DNA of 64,000 nucleotides from Cristatella mucedo (lineage: Eukaryota; Bryozoa; Phylactolaemata; Cristatellidae). Within the stretch, counting starts at the first letter, position 1, and every line of letters starts with the position of its first letter. The position numbers and the translations under genes were made by a program. Below are positions 12,155-22,801 of this stretch, piece by piece. The notes beneath the pieces were generated by a model. It was given only the letters and a program-made list of their open reading frames with translations, did no database searches and had not been told where the DNA came from. Location: assembly GCA_009760855.2 (NCBI GenBank), contig WPIO01000048.1, positions 119,501-183,500 on the forward strand. The letters run 5' to 3'.

Positions 12155-12405
12155 TGAAAGCCAAATCCAGGTTGGACCATGTATTTGTGGCATTCCGTCT
12201 CGATTTGCGTAATTCGCTGCGTGCAGGTCATCTGGCCGTTGCAATTATGTCCTTACAGCTGGTGACAAACTCTTCAGCCAGGCATGTCATTTGTGAGTGT
12301 CGCAGTTGCTACACTGCACCTCTTCTCACCACATTGCACTGTCTCACCATCAAACAGCGTATCTACTTTGGCGTTGCATCGCTCGCTTTTAAGTTAATAA
12401 AGAAG
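12155..12405 (+). mobile_element. Old L2 fragment (C-terminal coding region)
   Basis: Diverged plus-strand copy of the L2 thumb/C-terminal region. The order FRLDLRNSL, QLVTNSSARHV, CECRSC and IKQRIYF matches the better copies. It lacks both ends. Confidence 0.75.
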
Positions 12406-12784
12406 TAAAGCTTGGGAGCATATCGGCACGAGCTAAATTTTGCGAGCCATTGAATTGCTAGGCGAATCTACACTCCCTAGAAGGAATATGGTTAACAGCT
12501 TATGTTGGTTTGAAAATTCATTTTGAGGCTGCCCGTGCAGTCTCATCTTTCATTAGAACTCGTTAGTTATATGAACACAGTAGTGGTATCACCTACAGTA
12601 ATGGTAATTGTATGTCATAACGAAATCTGGTTAAGTGCCTGCCATTTGCCCATAAGTAATTTAAAAATTAGCTTACACTAGTTGCCACCTGATCCTCACA
12701 CACACACACTCCTCGTAGCCGAGCTTGAACAAATATATAGAGATCAGCTGCTTTGGCTGCCTCATTTACGTAGCTGCAGAGGAC
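12406..12784. other. No recognisable gene
   Basis: AT-rich, with a short (CA)n run near 12,698. Nothing else is supported. Confidence 0.4.
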
Positions 12785-12905
12785 CCTTTGCGAATATCAG
12801 CCCGCTTGCAGCAGAGAATCAAGAACGGGCTGCTACAGGACTCGAACTTATAACCTGGGCTGTGAAGTGCGAGTAGCCTACCCGTAGGCCAAGACCGAGG
12901 GGGCA
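12785..12905 (-). mobile_element. Diverged family A-related SINE
   Basis: On minus, GGCCTACGGGTAGGCTACTCG forms an A-box region and AGTTCGAGTCCTG a B box, followed by a GCTGCAAGCGGGC-type body. The anticodon-region hairpin differs from the main family A, so this may be a subfamily shared with the copy at 17.7 kb. Confidence 0.65.
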
Positions 12906-14135
12906 AACACTCAGATATACAAACATAAAAAACCGCCGTTTGAAATATAGCGAAAGGTTTGCAACGAGTCGCACTCCTTTCACGATCGGGGAGATGCTTG
13001 CCTCGTGCAGCGAGATCAAAGCGATTCCTAGGTTAGCGGAAAGTCGATTCCCACCCGATTGGACCGATCAACACCCTGTTGGGCATGCATCGTGGATCTT
13101 GGACATGCGAGCAGCGCCGCTAGAGCTAGCTTAGAGCTTAGCACATTTAGCTAATCTCCCGTCATTTGCACCCGCCAAGGACTGAATAGCGAGCCTCTCA
13201 CGGATTGCCCCTCCAGTTGGTCTGAAGCCAAATCGCTGAGCCGTTGTTGGTGAGATTATATGCTTGAGCCTACATTGCAGTCAGCCGCATCATATGCAGA
13301 GCTGCAAATATTTGGTGGAAGATGTAACCACGTCTCGTCGTGGAGGTATGGAACGATCATCGCTAACGATCAAATGGCCGGTTGACCGAACCTTTCTCGA
13401 CGCTTATTGAGCGACTCTGTTTGCATGACCATTCTTTATTGGCATAAGCATATAGCTCACCCGAAGAGAATCTGCCGTTGACATTTCCAAATTTCGCGTA
13501 TCAATTGGTCTTTTGAAGCTTGCTTGCGTGCTTTCATCGGCAGACGTGGCGACGGTGTGACTTCAAAAAAAAACATTGCGCGCCTTTTCATCGTTCATGC
13601 AAAAAGTTATTTCCACCTATAACTTCACAAAGGCCAAAAGAGTAGGCGGGCATTACGCTAGAGTTATCTGCAGCCAACTAAAAGCCTATATTAGCGCTAG
13701 GATGACCACACACTTCCATAAGCATAACGACGAATAAAACCAGCCTAATAGTTGTACACAAACCTAGTGTCGCACAAGTTGGAAGACTTTACTCTTAAGA
13801 TTAATTTATCTAGCATCATTGCAGTGAGTTCATTATTCTTAAATGAATATATGTGCGTATCTAATAGCCAAAAGACTACATCTCGAATTAAAAAGATAGT
13901 AAAAAACCTACATTTCTCAGGGTATTCTCCTTTGCCGGCTATTCGCGTGGCTGCACAAGCTGCTGTTCGCCCAGCGAGTAGGAGCTGGGCGTTTTACTTC
14001 ACTTTAAACGAAGCAAGAACTTTCACTTTCACTTCCCGTCTTCACTGCCCAGCGACTCGGCGTTTCACTTCAAGGAAAAATTCACCTACGAGAAGAGACT
14101 GTGACGGTTGACGTTAATGAGAGGCTCAGCTAAAC
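12906..14135. other. No recognisable gene
   Basis: Mixed then AT-rich sequence. Open frames are short and have no recognisable similarity. Confidence 0.4.
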
Positions 14136-15560
14136 GACTTGATTCAGAGAAGTGGGCCGTACGCTCCTTAGCCTGATTTAGAGATTATTCTTTTACGTAA
14201 GCTGGTGCAAGAGAATGACATGACCTAAAGGGGAGTAATCGCGCCTTAAAAAGGATGAGATCCTTGAAAGGGACCTAGTGCAGATCGGTGAGGAGTGGTT
14301 TAATTAGGCAACGCCGACGCTCTCGGCAGACGAGCGCTGTTTCTGAGTTTGAACCATCTATAAGTGCCTTATGGCACGGGTCGCAATGCCTGCAAGTATT
14401 AAAGCACAGACATCCTGTCGGGATGTCAGAAATGAATAAATCAACGTTGATGCGGTATCCCTGTCGTAGCAGGCCCTCACTTTTGCAATTTACGTAGCTG
14501 AAAGTAGGCAGACTTGACTGAGGAGCTATTGTGGTCATCTGTTGAAAGGCCACTTTGGAGCGTTAGACCTTTACTACATGCAGCTGCTGCAGGAGATATG
14601 CTGGCAAAGCCCATTTTGAGTGATGGGTTTTCCTATTTCTAAGTAGCACTACGTTTGATCATAGCCGACTAATGTTTTTGGCATCGTCATTTAATTTGAG
14701 TATGTTTGCTTCCATCCAAGTGCAAACGTGAACAATACGTGCTCCGGGAGATTTTCACGAGTTTGAGGCTTTAGAAGGCAGCTAAACATCATCAAAGCAC
14801 AGGTATAGCTGCGCGTCATCTGCACGAAACGGAAAACCACTTTATGCTTGGCATTTAAACCTGCAAAAGATGGAGAGTACGATTCGCTAAAAGAGGCGAA
14901 GAAAACACGGATCCTTATTGCGCCCCCGTACTTTAGAGGCTGACTTCGGATGACTGTTGCTCGTTGATATCTATGCTCCGAAATCAGCCATCCCTGAGAT
15001 AGGTCATGAATCTTTGCAGTGCAGCGTCAGTGATGCCCGGGCGAAATGGCTGGCAGACGTTCAATAAAGACTCTGCGATGAATGATACAAACGCTACCAA
15101 AAGATTCAGTGAAGCAAGCAGATAGATTCTACCCTAGTCTGAATGGCTGAGAAGGTCGTAGTGCGAATGCAGTAGTGGCGACTCTGTGACGTAATACGCT
15201 CTGATATCCGAGAGAACCTATGCTGGCTATGCTTAAAGTTGTAATAAAAGAGAGCAGCTACTCTAGCTCTTCTTGGTCCAACGTCTTTTCTAGAAATGGC
15301 GCACGGGAGACGGAAAGGACGAAATTTGCTTGCGGCCTTCCGGCCTACTGTTGCCTCCTTAATCTGAGGCCTAACAACAGCTCTTTTGAAAGATGCCAGG
15401 GCAAGACCTGCAATTAAGGACATATTTATTATCTCGGTTATGTAGGGCAGCAGCAAAGTAATACATCCTGGTAGGACAATGATGTATATTTGGTCTAAAG
15501 GTCTAGCGGTCTTCGTAGACTGATAGACGAACTCTTAGATGAGGTCACTAGTGGCAGGCA
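14136..15560 (-). mobile_element. Old, strongly decayed L2 copy
   Basis: Minus strand. RT fingers (LASFKRAVVRPQIKEATVG region, 15456-15250), remnants of the palm, and the C-terminal CRERRRC-xx-KPLLTDLH region (14553-14275) appear in the right order but with many frameshifts. No 3' tail is left. It is one of the oldest copies here. Confidence 0.8.
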
Positions 15561-15614
15561 GGCTTGAAGGAGAAGGAGCAGGAGGAAGAGCAGTCCATCA
15601 GAGGCAATGTCACA

Positions 15615-15860
15615 TCAGGGATTGATTCTCTGGATCGACATCTGTTTGGCGGCGTGTTTGGCGGCGGCTGCGGTCCTCGGTGGTCCGTCCGCCGCTGTCA
15701 GATAGCTCGGCCGATCTCTTTGCAGGTATTCCAGCCAGCCGCAGCCGTCGCTGCCGACGATGCCGAGCTGCAGCTTATCGAAGTAGCGACCACTGAGCGA
15801 CGACTGCCACGTCCTGTCACGTGCTGCTTGCGTCGAAGCTCTCCTGGTGGGACTTAATGC
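15615..15860 (-). CDS. Unassigned open frame, possible exon
   Basis: On minus, an open frame of roughly 80 codons ends at a TGA at 15617-15615. Its composition is less biased than its neighbours (segment DKLQLGIVGSDGCGWLEYL). An acceptor-like AAGTTGCAG lies near 15,882. It sits about 220 bp downstream of the second cysteine-rich exon on the same strand. I do not recognise it. GC-rich DNA here is open in other frames too, so it may not be coding. Confidence 0.2.
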   Translation of the reverse strand, partial: ALSPTRRASTQAARDRTWQSSLSGRYFDKLQLGIVGSDGCGWLEYLQRDRPSYLTAADGPPRTAAAAKHAAKQMSIQRINP

Positions 15861-16082
15861 CCTTTCTCGATGAGCTGCAACTTACTAATCCATCTTTTGG
15901 CTACTAAGCATCTTAAAGTCTTAAGTCGGCTTCGCGACGCCGATAGGCGCCACTGGAACGGATGGCGCCAGCACAGCATTGGCTACACATCGGCGTCGCC
16001 GAAGAAGGCGACCTCAGACAATCGGTCGAAGCGGAGCTGCCCCGAACGTCGCTCTCCGGCGGGAGATCTTTGCAGTGGCCCG

Positions 16083-16181
16083 TCAAGTGTCCCACATGAC
16101 GCCGCACACCAATTTCTGTAAGCCGTCAGCACCGAGAACAGACCCGCAGGCGTGCGTGCAGCAGTCCAAGTTGCTGCGACA
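16083..16181 (-). CDS. Candidate terminal exon B of a secreted cysteine-knot peptide
   Basis: Minus strand. The exon begins with a Cys codon directly after a strong acceptor (a T-rich run ending in TTTTCCAG at 16,182-16,190) and ends with TGA at 16,085-16,083, giving 32 codons before the stop. Cysteine spacing is C-x5-CC-x3-C-x13-C. It resembles exon A (16,689-16,531) in the first cysteine block, in its intron phase and in the GCTGCATT motif before the acceptor, so the two look like duplicates. Spliced to the signal-peptide exon at 18,211-18,104, which supplies one more Cys and six residues, it would complete a six-cysteine inhibitor-cystine-knot spacing. ICK peptides include neuropeptides, inhibitors, antimicrobials and toxins. 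Nothing here shows which, and splicing is inferred. Confidence 0.5.
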   Translation of the reverse strand, partial: CRSNLDCCTHACGSVLGADGLQKLVCGVMWDT

Positions 16182-16355
16182 CTGGAAAATGCAGCACAAA
16201 GAAAAATCGTAGCATGCAGCCTGGGACGCGGTCGGTAGCAGCCAGCGGTAGCGTGGGACAGCGTTGGACTCCGGTGCTGCTCGAGTGCGCGATGACTTCT
16301 CTCGCGAAAGAGTGGAAGCTCCAAAGCTCATGGATAAAGCGCCAACGTGGGCATA

Positions 16356-16357
<2 letters not shown>

Positions 16358-16420
<63 letters not shown>

Positions 16421-16466
16421 TCATTCATTCTCTCTCTCTCTCACACACATTCTCTCTCTCACACAT

Positions 16467-16530
<64 letters not shown>
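16358..16530. repeat. (TC)n microsatellite with (CA) and TTTC variants
   Basis: TC repeat with short CACACATTC and TTTCTCTTTCATTC interruptions. On the minus strand it starts immediately after the TAA stop of exon A and separates exon A from exon B. Confidence 0.97.
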
Positions 16531-16536
<6 letters not shown>

Positions 16537-16689
16537 CTCGCCGCCGTAGTATCGGTGCCAGCAGCGTACCCTATGTCCGTCGGTTCGGCAGCCGAGGATC
16601 CGCCCGAGGTCTCGGCAGCGTTTAAGCGAGTGTGACGGCCTGTCGTGCAGGCAGTGCATGCCGTTGCAGCAATCCTTGCTGTCCTTGCA
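16531..16689 (-). CDS. Candidate terminal exon A of a secreted cysteine-knot peptide
   Basis: Minus strand. The exon starts with a Cys codon after an acceptor ending CAATTGCAG and runs 52 codons to a TAA at 16,533-16,531. Seven cysteines are spaced C-x5-CC-x4-C-x11-C-x8-C-x8-C. The first five match the core of the ICK fold if the Cys of exon 1 is counted first. The last two would allow a fourth disulfide. The phase-0 start fits the phase-0 end of the signal-peptide exon 1.4 kb upstream. The intron contains an old L2 (17.04-17.6 kb) and a SINE. An alternative reading is that the frame runs on upstream without splicing, but that frame gives no signal peptide. Function is unknown. Confidence 0.5.
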
Positions 16690-17039
16690 CTGCAATTGAG
16701 AATGCAGCCCAGCTAAATGTGTTTTGGCCCTCGGAAGCTTCGCCGCCACCGTCCGCTAAAGGGTTCACGAAGAGCGACCTAAAGGCTAAGCAGTTTGTTA
16801 ATATTATTAGTAATAAAAAATACATTTTTCTATGACCCTCAGCGAACTGAATCTATTACCAGGCACTTCGAATTTTGTTTAGAAAGCACTACTGAATGAT
16901 TGTCGGTAACATCAGCAAGCAGCAGGCACAGTGTAAGTATCCATTTGATCACGAATGAGGAATCGCGAAGACCCGCTAATTGATGTTTTTGAATTTGTGT
17001 TTCAAGCTTATTTTTAAATATCAGTGACGTTGTGACGTG
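16690..17039. other. Inferred intron sequence
   Basis: Lies between exon A and the L2 fragment. An unrelated minus-strand frame here starts with a hydrophobic stretch (MYFLLLIILTNCLAF) but leads into a different frame from exon A. Confidence 0.4.
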
Positions 17040-17600
17040 CATCGATAGTGAGTTGAGGCCTTTTTGGAGTAAACGAACTTGACGCATGGTCTTCAAAGAT
17101 TTCGAGGCTCGTACGAGGTATGACCAAACGATTCGAGCCATAACAGCAGGTTGAACGATTCCTGGCCGGGTGGGTAGTAGTTCTGAAAGTTAGGCTGAAG
17201 CCAAAGAATGGAGGAGCCTAAAAGTGAATGACGGATAGTTGAAGTCCATACGTTGCTTGACTCGGAGCCAGTGCAGATCGGCGGGAAGTGGTTCAATGTG
17301 GCAACTGCGATGCTTACGACAGACGAGCCTAGCTGCACATGCCGGTAGGCTTGACAGTGGTGCTGATGTGGTCATCTAATGAAAGCTTACTATGACACAG
17401 GACACCTAGATTACGTGCAGATTCAACAGGAGATATGCTGGCGCAGCACCAATGTTGGGCGCTAGGGTTTCCAATTTCTGAATGACACTTAGTTTGCCCA
17501 TTACTAGTAAGTTGGTCTTGTTGTCATTTAATTTTAGGAAAGTTTGCTGCCGTCCAAGTGCAAATGTCATCAACACATGCGGCAACGGTGAGTGGAGAAT
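17040..17600 (-). mobile_element. Old L2 fragment within the inferred intron
   Basis: Minus strand C-terminal L2 coding region. Remnants of the ARNLGV region (about 17.4 kb), CRKHRSCHIEPLPADLHWL (17.3 kb) and the KSFG region (17.1 kb) are visible, with frameshifts and no tail. Confidence 0.8.
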
Positions 17601-17624
17601 TCGACGCAGGAGATAGCCTCACTA

Positions 17625-17765
17625 AGCAGTAGCAGAAGAGCTTTGACAGCTATTAACACCACCACTCGCAGTGGCAATGTAAGATCACTCGCTGCAGGAC
17701 TCGAACCCGCGGTCTGAGTCACAAAGTGCGAGCGCTATATCCCCAGGACTCACGTCACGGCTGGC
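17625..17765 (-). mobile_element. Diverged tRNA-derived SINE
   Basis: Minus strand. B box GGGTTCGAGTCCTGC lies after a CTCGCACTTTGTGACTC segment, followed by a CCACTGCGAGTGGTGG hairpin and a GCTGTCAAAGCTCTTCTGC tail like family A. It belongs with the 12.8-kb copy by its head. Confidence 0.7.
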
Positions 17766-18103
17766 AAGAGGATCCGCCCGAAGCCGACAAGTCGCGGTTC
17801 AACTGAGTGCAGCGCCGCCCACCCTCCTCTAGACCTGAAAGGGAGATGATTGAGGTCGTAGTTTAAGCTTGAGGACTCTTTAAGTAATGCATTTATCTTT
17901 CCTAATGATGTCACATAGAGCTCGGTGGCAAGTGGAATATTGCGAGCGACACACCAGCCAGATGACAATAGCGCGGCAAGTATCGTTACAGCACACACGA
18001 GTGACAGCACATCACTCAGTGCCAAATGCCGTCCGTCCGCCCGCCCACCTGAAAGCGACCCGAAAGCGAAGCGAGCGAAGAGTGCCTTTCGGAGTCAACT
18101 TAC

Positions 18104-18211
18104 CAGCGCATGACTGGGAGCGCAGAAAAACGAACTCTCGGCCACTGAGACAGCGCTCAGCAGGGCGAGCAGAATGAGCAGGGCGGTCGCCGTGACGTCG
18201 ACGAGATGCAT
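18104..18211 (-). CDS. Candidate signal-peptide exon of a secreted cysteine-rich peptide
   Basis: Minus strand. ATG at 18,211 opens 36 codons that end in phase 0 at a consensus donor (CTG|GTAAGT, intron from 18,103). The product has a short N-region, a long Leu/Ala/Ile core (ALLILLALLSAVSVA) and a likely cleavage site after that Ala, then one Cys six residues before the exon end. This is the usual layout of a small secreted-peptide precursor. Two cysteine-rich exons on the same strand (16.69-16.53 and 16.18-16.08 kb) are in matching phase. I infer a gene using one or both of them. A start on a more distal codon is not needed, because the upstream frame has only non-ATG starts. Confidence 0.5.
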
Positions 18212-18254
18212 CGGCTTCGTGAATTTGAGCTGCCCGCCGGCAGCCTTCGACGAG

Positions 18255-18340
18255 GCAACCACGTGATCCGACCGACGACCGAGCGAGCGATCGATCGCCA
18301 ATCTGGGCGATGGGCTAGCACGCGACCGGTTTTAAGTAAC
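18255..18340 (-). promoter_or_regulatory. Possible promoter of the cysteine-rich peptide gene
   Basis: On minus, a TTAAAA TATA-like element near 18,332 lies about 120 bp upstream of the ATG, and an E-box CACGTG at about 18,261 lies about 50 bp upstream. Both are short motifs, so this is only suggestive. Confidence 0.2.
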
Positions 18341-20576
18341 CCGCCACGCCTGACCGATTGCAGTGACGTCCGTCCACGTCACGAGAGGCGGTCCCAACGA
18401 GGCTTCAAGATTTTAAAGTCAGACCAGTCATGGCTCCGGGATTGCATTTTCGGTTAACCGCGAGTTCTCCTGCCGCGAAGGATCAGAGTGACAACAAAGC
18501 TGTAGCGACGACAATAACGGCAAAGCTGCAGCGATCTTGGGCTTTTTTGCCTGACTTCGTGCTGCGCCCACCCGCTGCACCTCGCGGCAGCAACACTAGG
18601 TCGCTGCGTCATTGCGCTTGATAGCTGACATATGTCATCGACGATTGCTAAACCGATCGGCATTCGCCAAGCCTGCAGCTCAGAGCCATCCTTCCCTCGG
18701 TCCGCTGCAGACGTAACTGGTCGTCTTCTCCTCAAGACGTTCTACTCGACGCATCTGGAAGAACTCGACTCCCACTTTACTCTCGTGCTGTTGCCACTGC
18801 AGTGGTGTGTGGTGAAATAAACAGAAAGGTGCGAAGCTTTGCAGCAAGCCCAGCAAGCTCCACTAATCGTTTCAGGTGAGTCGAAAGTAGGAGGACCGGA
18901 TTTGAAAAGGATCGACCAAAGGGAGTGACCAAATGTATGCAAGAAGATGTCATTTGTCCTCAAGTCATTAAGCGTACTCACTTCGACAGGGCCGTTCGGG
19001 AACGCCGTACTAGCTACGGAACCAGCTGTCACGGAATCATCGGAAGGTGACAGCAGAAAAATAATTGCCGATCGACCGTCGACAGTTGCATAGACCAGGA
19101 GGCAAGAAGTTAGACGCGATGGATTCGTTGCAACTTCGATGAGGCGTCGGATGGGGCGTCAACCGACAGTGTCTCATCGGTCGATCAGTAGCCTGCCTGA
19201 TGTTTCAAAATAAAGCGTCTAATAAGTAGGCGCATCGCTGCAGTCGAGGACTTTAAAGGGAGCCTCAACGCTACATCGTAACATTGTCTCGACAGGGCCA
19301 TTCTTCTTCTTACGAGCTGAAACTATGCATTTAACAACTACTCATTTGACACACTTTCGTTGCAGCACGTGCAAAGTGCTTCTGAAAAAATTCACTTCTC
19401 TTTCGACGCCTGCAGCACATGTATGTATTTATTGTTCTAACAGAACGGCTAAGTTAAGAGAATGGACGGCCAGTTTAAGTTTGAACTTCTGTTGGTACTT
19501 TGCAGCCGAAGAACGGCTGGCGATTAGCAAAGCCTGACGCTCGAATACCGTATCCATGAATCTACATCTAATCCATGAATAGTTACAGTTCTCAGCAAAA
19601 CGTTTGCACTAAGAGCTCAGGTGCACTGGCATCTTTTTCTTTCTGTTCTTTCCTTCTTTTCCCAATCTCAAGCTCTGGCTCGATTTGCTGCATCTCGACG
19701 CCAGAATCATGGTGGCTCTCTGAGCTCTCGCCGCTGAAATTTCTCTTCGAGCGAGAAACCTACAAGCCGTTACGCGTTGACCACTCTGTTACCCGCCGGG
19801 ATTTCCGTCTGACCGAACCGCTTGATTTTCCGCGGATTTCCAGCACGCTGGCGGGCGCACCGAGCTGGAAATGCTGCGGCACAATGCAATCTTTTCGGCG
19901 CCATAGCCTACGGCCGGCGGACGGTGACTAAGCGAGCTCACTGGCACCGCCGAACCTTTGAGCAGCAGGCCCGGCAAGTGCTTCTGTCCGCCGCCATCGC
20001 TGTGCGCCTGCATCGAGTTAGGCAGGACGGCGTCGCTGAACAGCAGTGGCCACCGCTGCATGCGTGCGGATTGGACCGCATTTCGGGTTTCCTGCAAACT
20101 CGGCTGAAACAGGCGCATTGACGCGCTTCCGCAATAGACGAGCTACCCGCTGGCACTGGACCCTCGTTCCCGGACTGAGGTTCTACTGCCCGGAAACTGC
20201 TACCGGCCCGATCGCGTTGCGGCCATCGCGGCAGGACATCGGTGGAGGATTTTGCAATAGTGCGGACCTTCCATTGGCGTTCTACCATGGCGGCGGCGTT
20301 CCCACGTTCCATTGTCCTCTTGAATGAGGAACATCAATCACAATCTGACTGATTTAGTAAGCCGCCGTTTCAGGATATAGGGGGTGCGGCATGGGCAGCC
20401 TGTTGGTAGTCAACTGACTGCTTGCTGAGTGCGATTCGTTTGAGCTCCGACCGATGGCGATATGCTTTATTGCCGATCACAGAAAGATAAAAGCAATTTG
20501 CGCGCCACCGCAGGTGATGATACATTATTAACGCCAACCCGTGCTCTGCATGCAGGAGTCACAACACGCTATTTTC
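18341..20576. other. GC-rich, mostly unassigned
   Basis: Apart from the Cys-rich minus-strand frame at 19.94-20.31 kb, I see only composition-driven open frames. A donor-like site (CGAA|GTGAGT, minus, 18,982) and a repeated TCGACAGGGCC motif (18,983 and 19,291) are present without a supported exon. Confidence 0.35.
19938..20312 (-). CDS. Unassigned open frame with Cys-rich C-terminus
   Basis: Minus strand, 124 codons, with an ATG in good Kozak context inside (GCCGCCATGG at about 20,289). The last 60 residues contain 12 cysteines, including two CC pairs. There is no signal peptide, and the opposite strand and other frames are also open. The high GCTGC content can produce Cys by chance. It may be a third cysteine-rich exon of the nearby locus or nothing at all. 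Confidence 0.15.
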   Translation of the reverse strand: MERGNAAAMVERQWKVRTIAKSSTDVLPRWPQRDRAGSSFRAVEPQSGNEGPVPAGSSSIAEARQCACFSRVCRKPEMRSNPHACSGGHCCSATPSCLTRCRRTAMAADRSTCRACCSKVRRCQ

Positions 20577-21132
20577 GCCATGCTACCAGTCAAGCAACGG
20601 ATTGACTTCAAGCTTTTGTCGCTCACTTTTAGGTCTCTTCATTCTTTGGCTCCAGCCTATCTCTCAGATATACTCCTCCATCAGGCCAAGCATCCTACCA
20701 CCCGCTTTTCGGAATCCAACAGTCTACAAGTACCTCGTACAAACCTCAAATCCTTTGGAGACCGTGCATTTAGTTCGTATGCTCCCAAAGACTGAAACTC
20801 TCTCCCGGCTCGCGTCACAACATCCTTTGACTTGACCACATCTAAAAAGAACTTAAAAACACACCTATTTAGCACAGCATTTAGTGGGTCCTTGTGATTC
20901 GTCCTTCATGTGCTTATGCGTGCTGACACTGTGCATGCTGCCACTAACCACATTTGCATGCTGACCCTGTGCATGTCACCCCTAACCACGTTATTCATTT
21001 GGTTTGTTTATCAAGCATGATATTACTCACCATTCAATTGCATTCCCCTTTGCAGCAAATGTAAAGCGCCTAGAGAAAGATTGAGTTCTCTGAGGGCACT
21101 TTATCAAGTGCCTTGTTATTATTACTATTATG
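20577..21132 (+). mobile_element. L2 3' fragment with complete tail
   Basis: Plus strand, 5'-truncated in the PVKQRIDFK segment. It runs through KSFGDRAFSSYAPK, the end of the ORF and the 3' UTR to the AAAGCGCC/GGGCACTTT hairpin, ending TTATTATTACTATTA. One frameshift splits the coding part. It is relatively young. Confidence 0.92.
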
Positions 21133-21159
21133 CTGAAGCACAGCATACGTGCTACGAAC

Positions 21160-21285
21160 CACTCGGTTAAGGCAAACAGGAAGGTTTAGCAGCCTGTGCA
21201 TCGACTGCCAGCAGGATTCCAATTAAGCACCTCGCAAGTCGTTATGCTAAACGCCGAGCCACCGATGCAGCTCGCCTACAGACCT
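21160..21285 (-). mobile_element. Degenerate tRNA-like SINE remnant
   Basis: On minus, CATCGGTGGCTCGGCGTTTAGC resembles an A-box region and AATTGGAATCCTGC a decayed B box. Weak similarity only. Confidence 0.3.
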
Positions 21286-22208
<923 letters not shown>

Positions 22209-22759
22209 GAGAGACTGCGAGGGGCACCGGCTATGTATTACAGATTAGAGTTACGCAAGCCCTAGGCGGCCAAGCAGTTGGCGTTCGGCGCGAAGCATTG
22301 GGCTCTGCAAGCAGGACTCGCCAGACTCGTCTTAGACGCTGAATTAACACGCTTCCGGGTGGCGCGTCTGTGCAGATACTATGACTTACCCGAAATTAGG
22401 CATACCAGTTTCTTCCTAAAGAGGTAAAATGCTGATTTATTTTTACTTTTTTTATAATCGGCACTTCTTTGGAGTAGGGAGACGCTCGCACAGCGGTTCC
22501 TTCTTCGCCTTCGGCTCCGTTTCGAGGCCATCGTCGGCAGTTGCCGAATTCGTTTTCTTTGAACGCGAGGGAGGATGGCGGGGTATCATTCGGCGATTGA
22601 CGGAACAGAGCCAGTCAGCGAAAAGCGAATTCGATGGACGCCAACGAATACGGTTGTATAACGCCCGAGGCTCGCGTAGGTAGCCTAAAGTGCGGGGACG
22701 TAGTCTCCGTAAGAGTGCTCGCTTTGTTGGGAGCCAGCGAGCAGTGTGAGGATTAAACT
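22209..22759. other. No recognisable gene
   Basis: One frame (22,429-22,683, plus) is open for 84 codons but unrecognised. Confidence 0.4.
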
Positions 22760-22801
22760 GACCTAGATGCCCCGATTCGCGCGAATCGGGGCATCTAGGT
22801 C
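22760..22801. repeat. Perfect 42-bp palindrome
   Basis: Two 21-bp arms, GACCTAGATGCC... and its exact reverse complement ...GGCATCTAGGTC, meet at GATTCGC|GCGAATC with no spacer and no mismatch. Such a site is normally unstable in replication, so an intact copy suggests a recent origin or a constraint. A decayed tRNA-like stretch (minus, 22,800-22,880, with GAGTTCGTGACGC) lies next to it. Confidence 0.97.

Noticed and set aside
16622-16825. Minus-strand ATG frame with hydrophobic start overlapping exon A
   Set aside because: It reads exon A in a different frame and loses the cysteine pattern. It has no splice donor before exon A that would restore the frame.
17750-18025. Minus-strand frame that looks like a second signal peptide (VLSLVCAVTILAALLSS)
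   Set aside because: It starts at TTG with no ATG and lies inside the inferred intron. It is better explained as intronic sequence running into a SINE.
18742-19032. Minus-strand frame with a strong donor (GAA|GTGAGT at 18,982)
   Set aside because: The frame begins only with a GTG codon, an in-frame alternative has a stop, and no acceptor or homologous segment was found. It could be a 5' UTR exon of the cysteine-rich gene, but I cannot support that.
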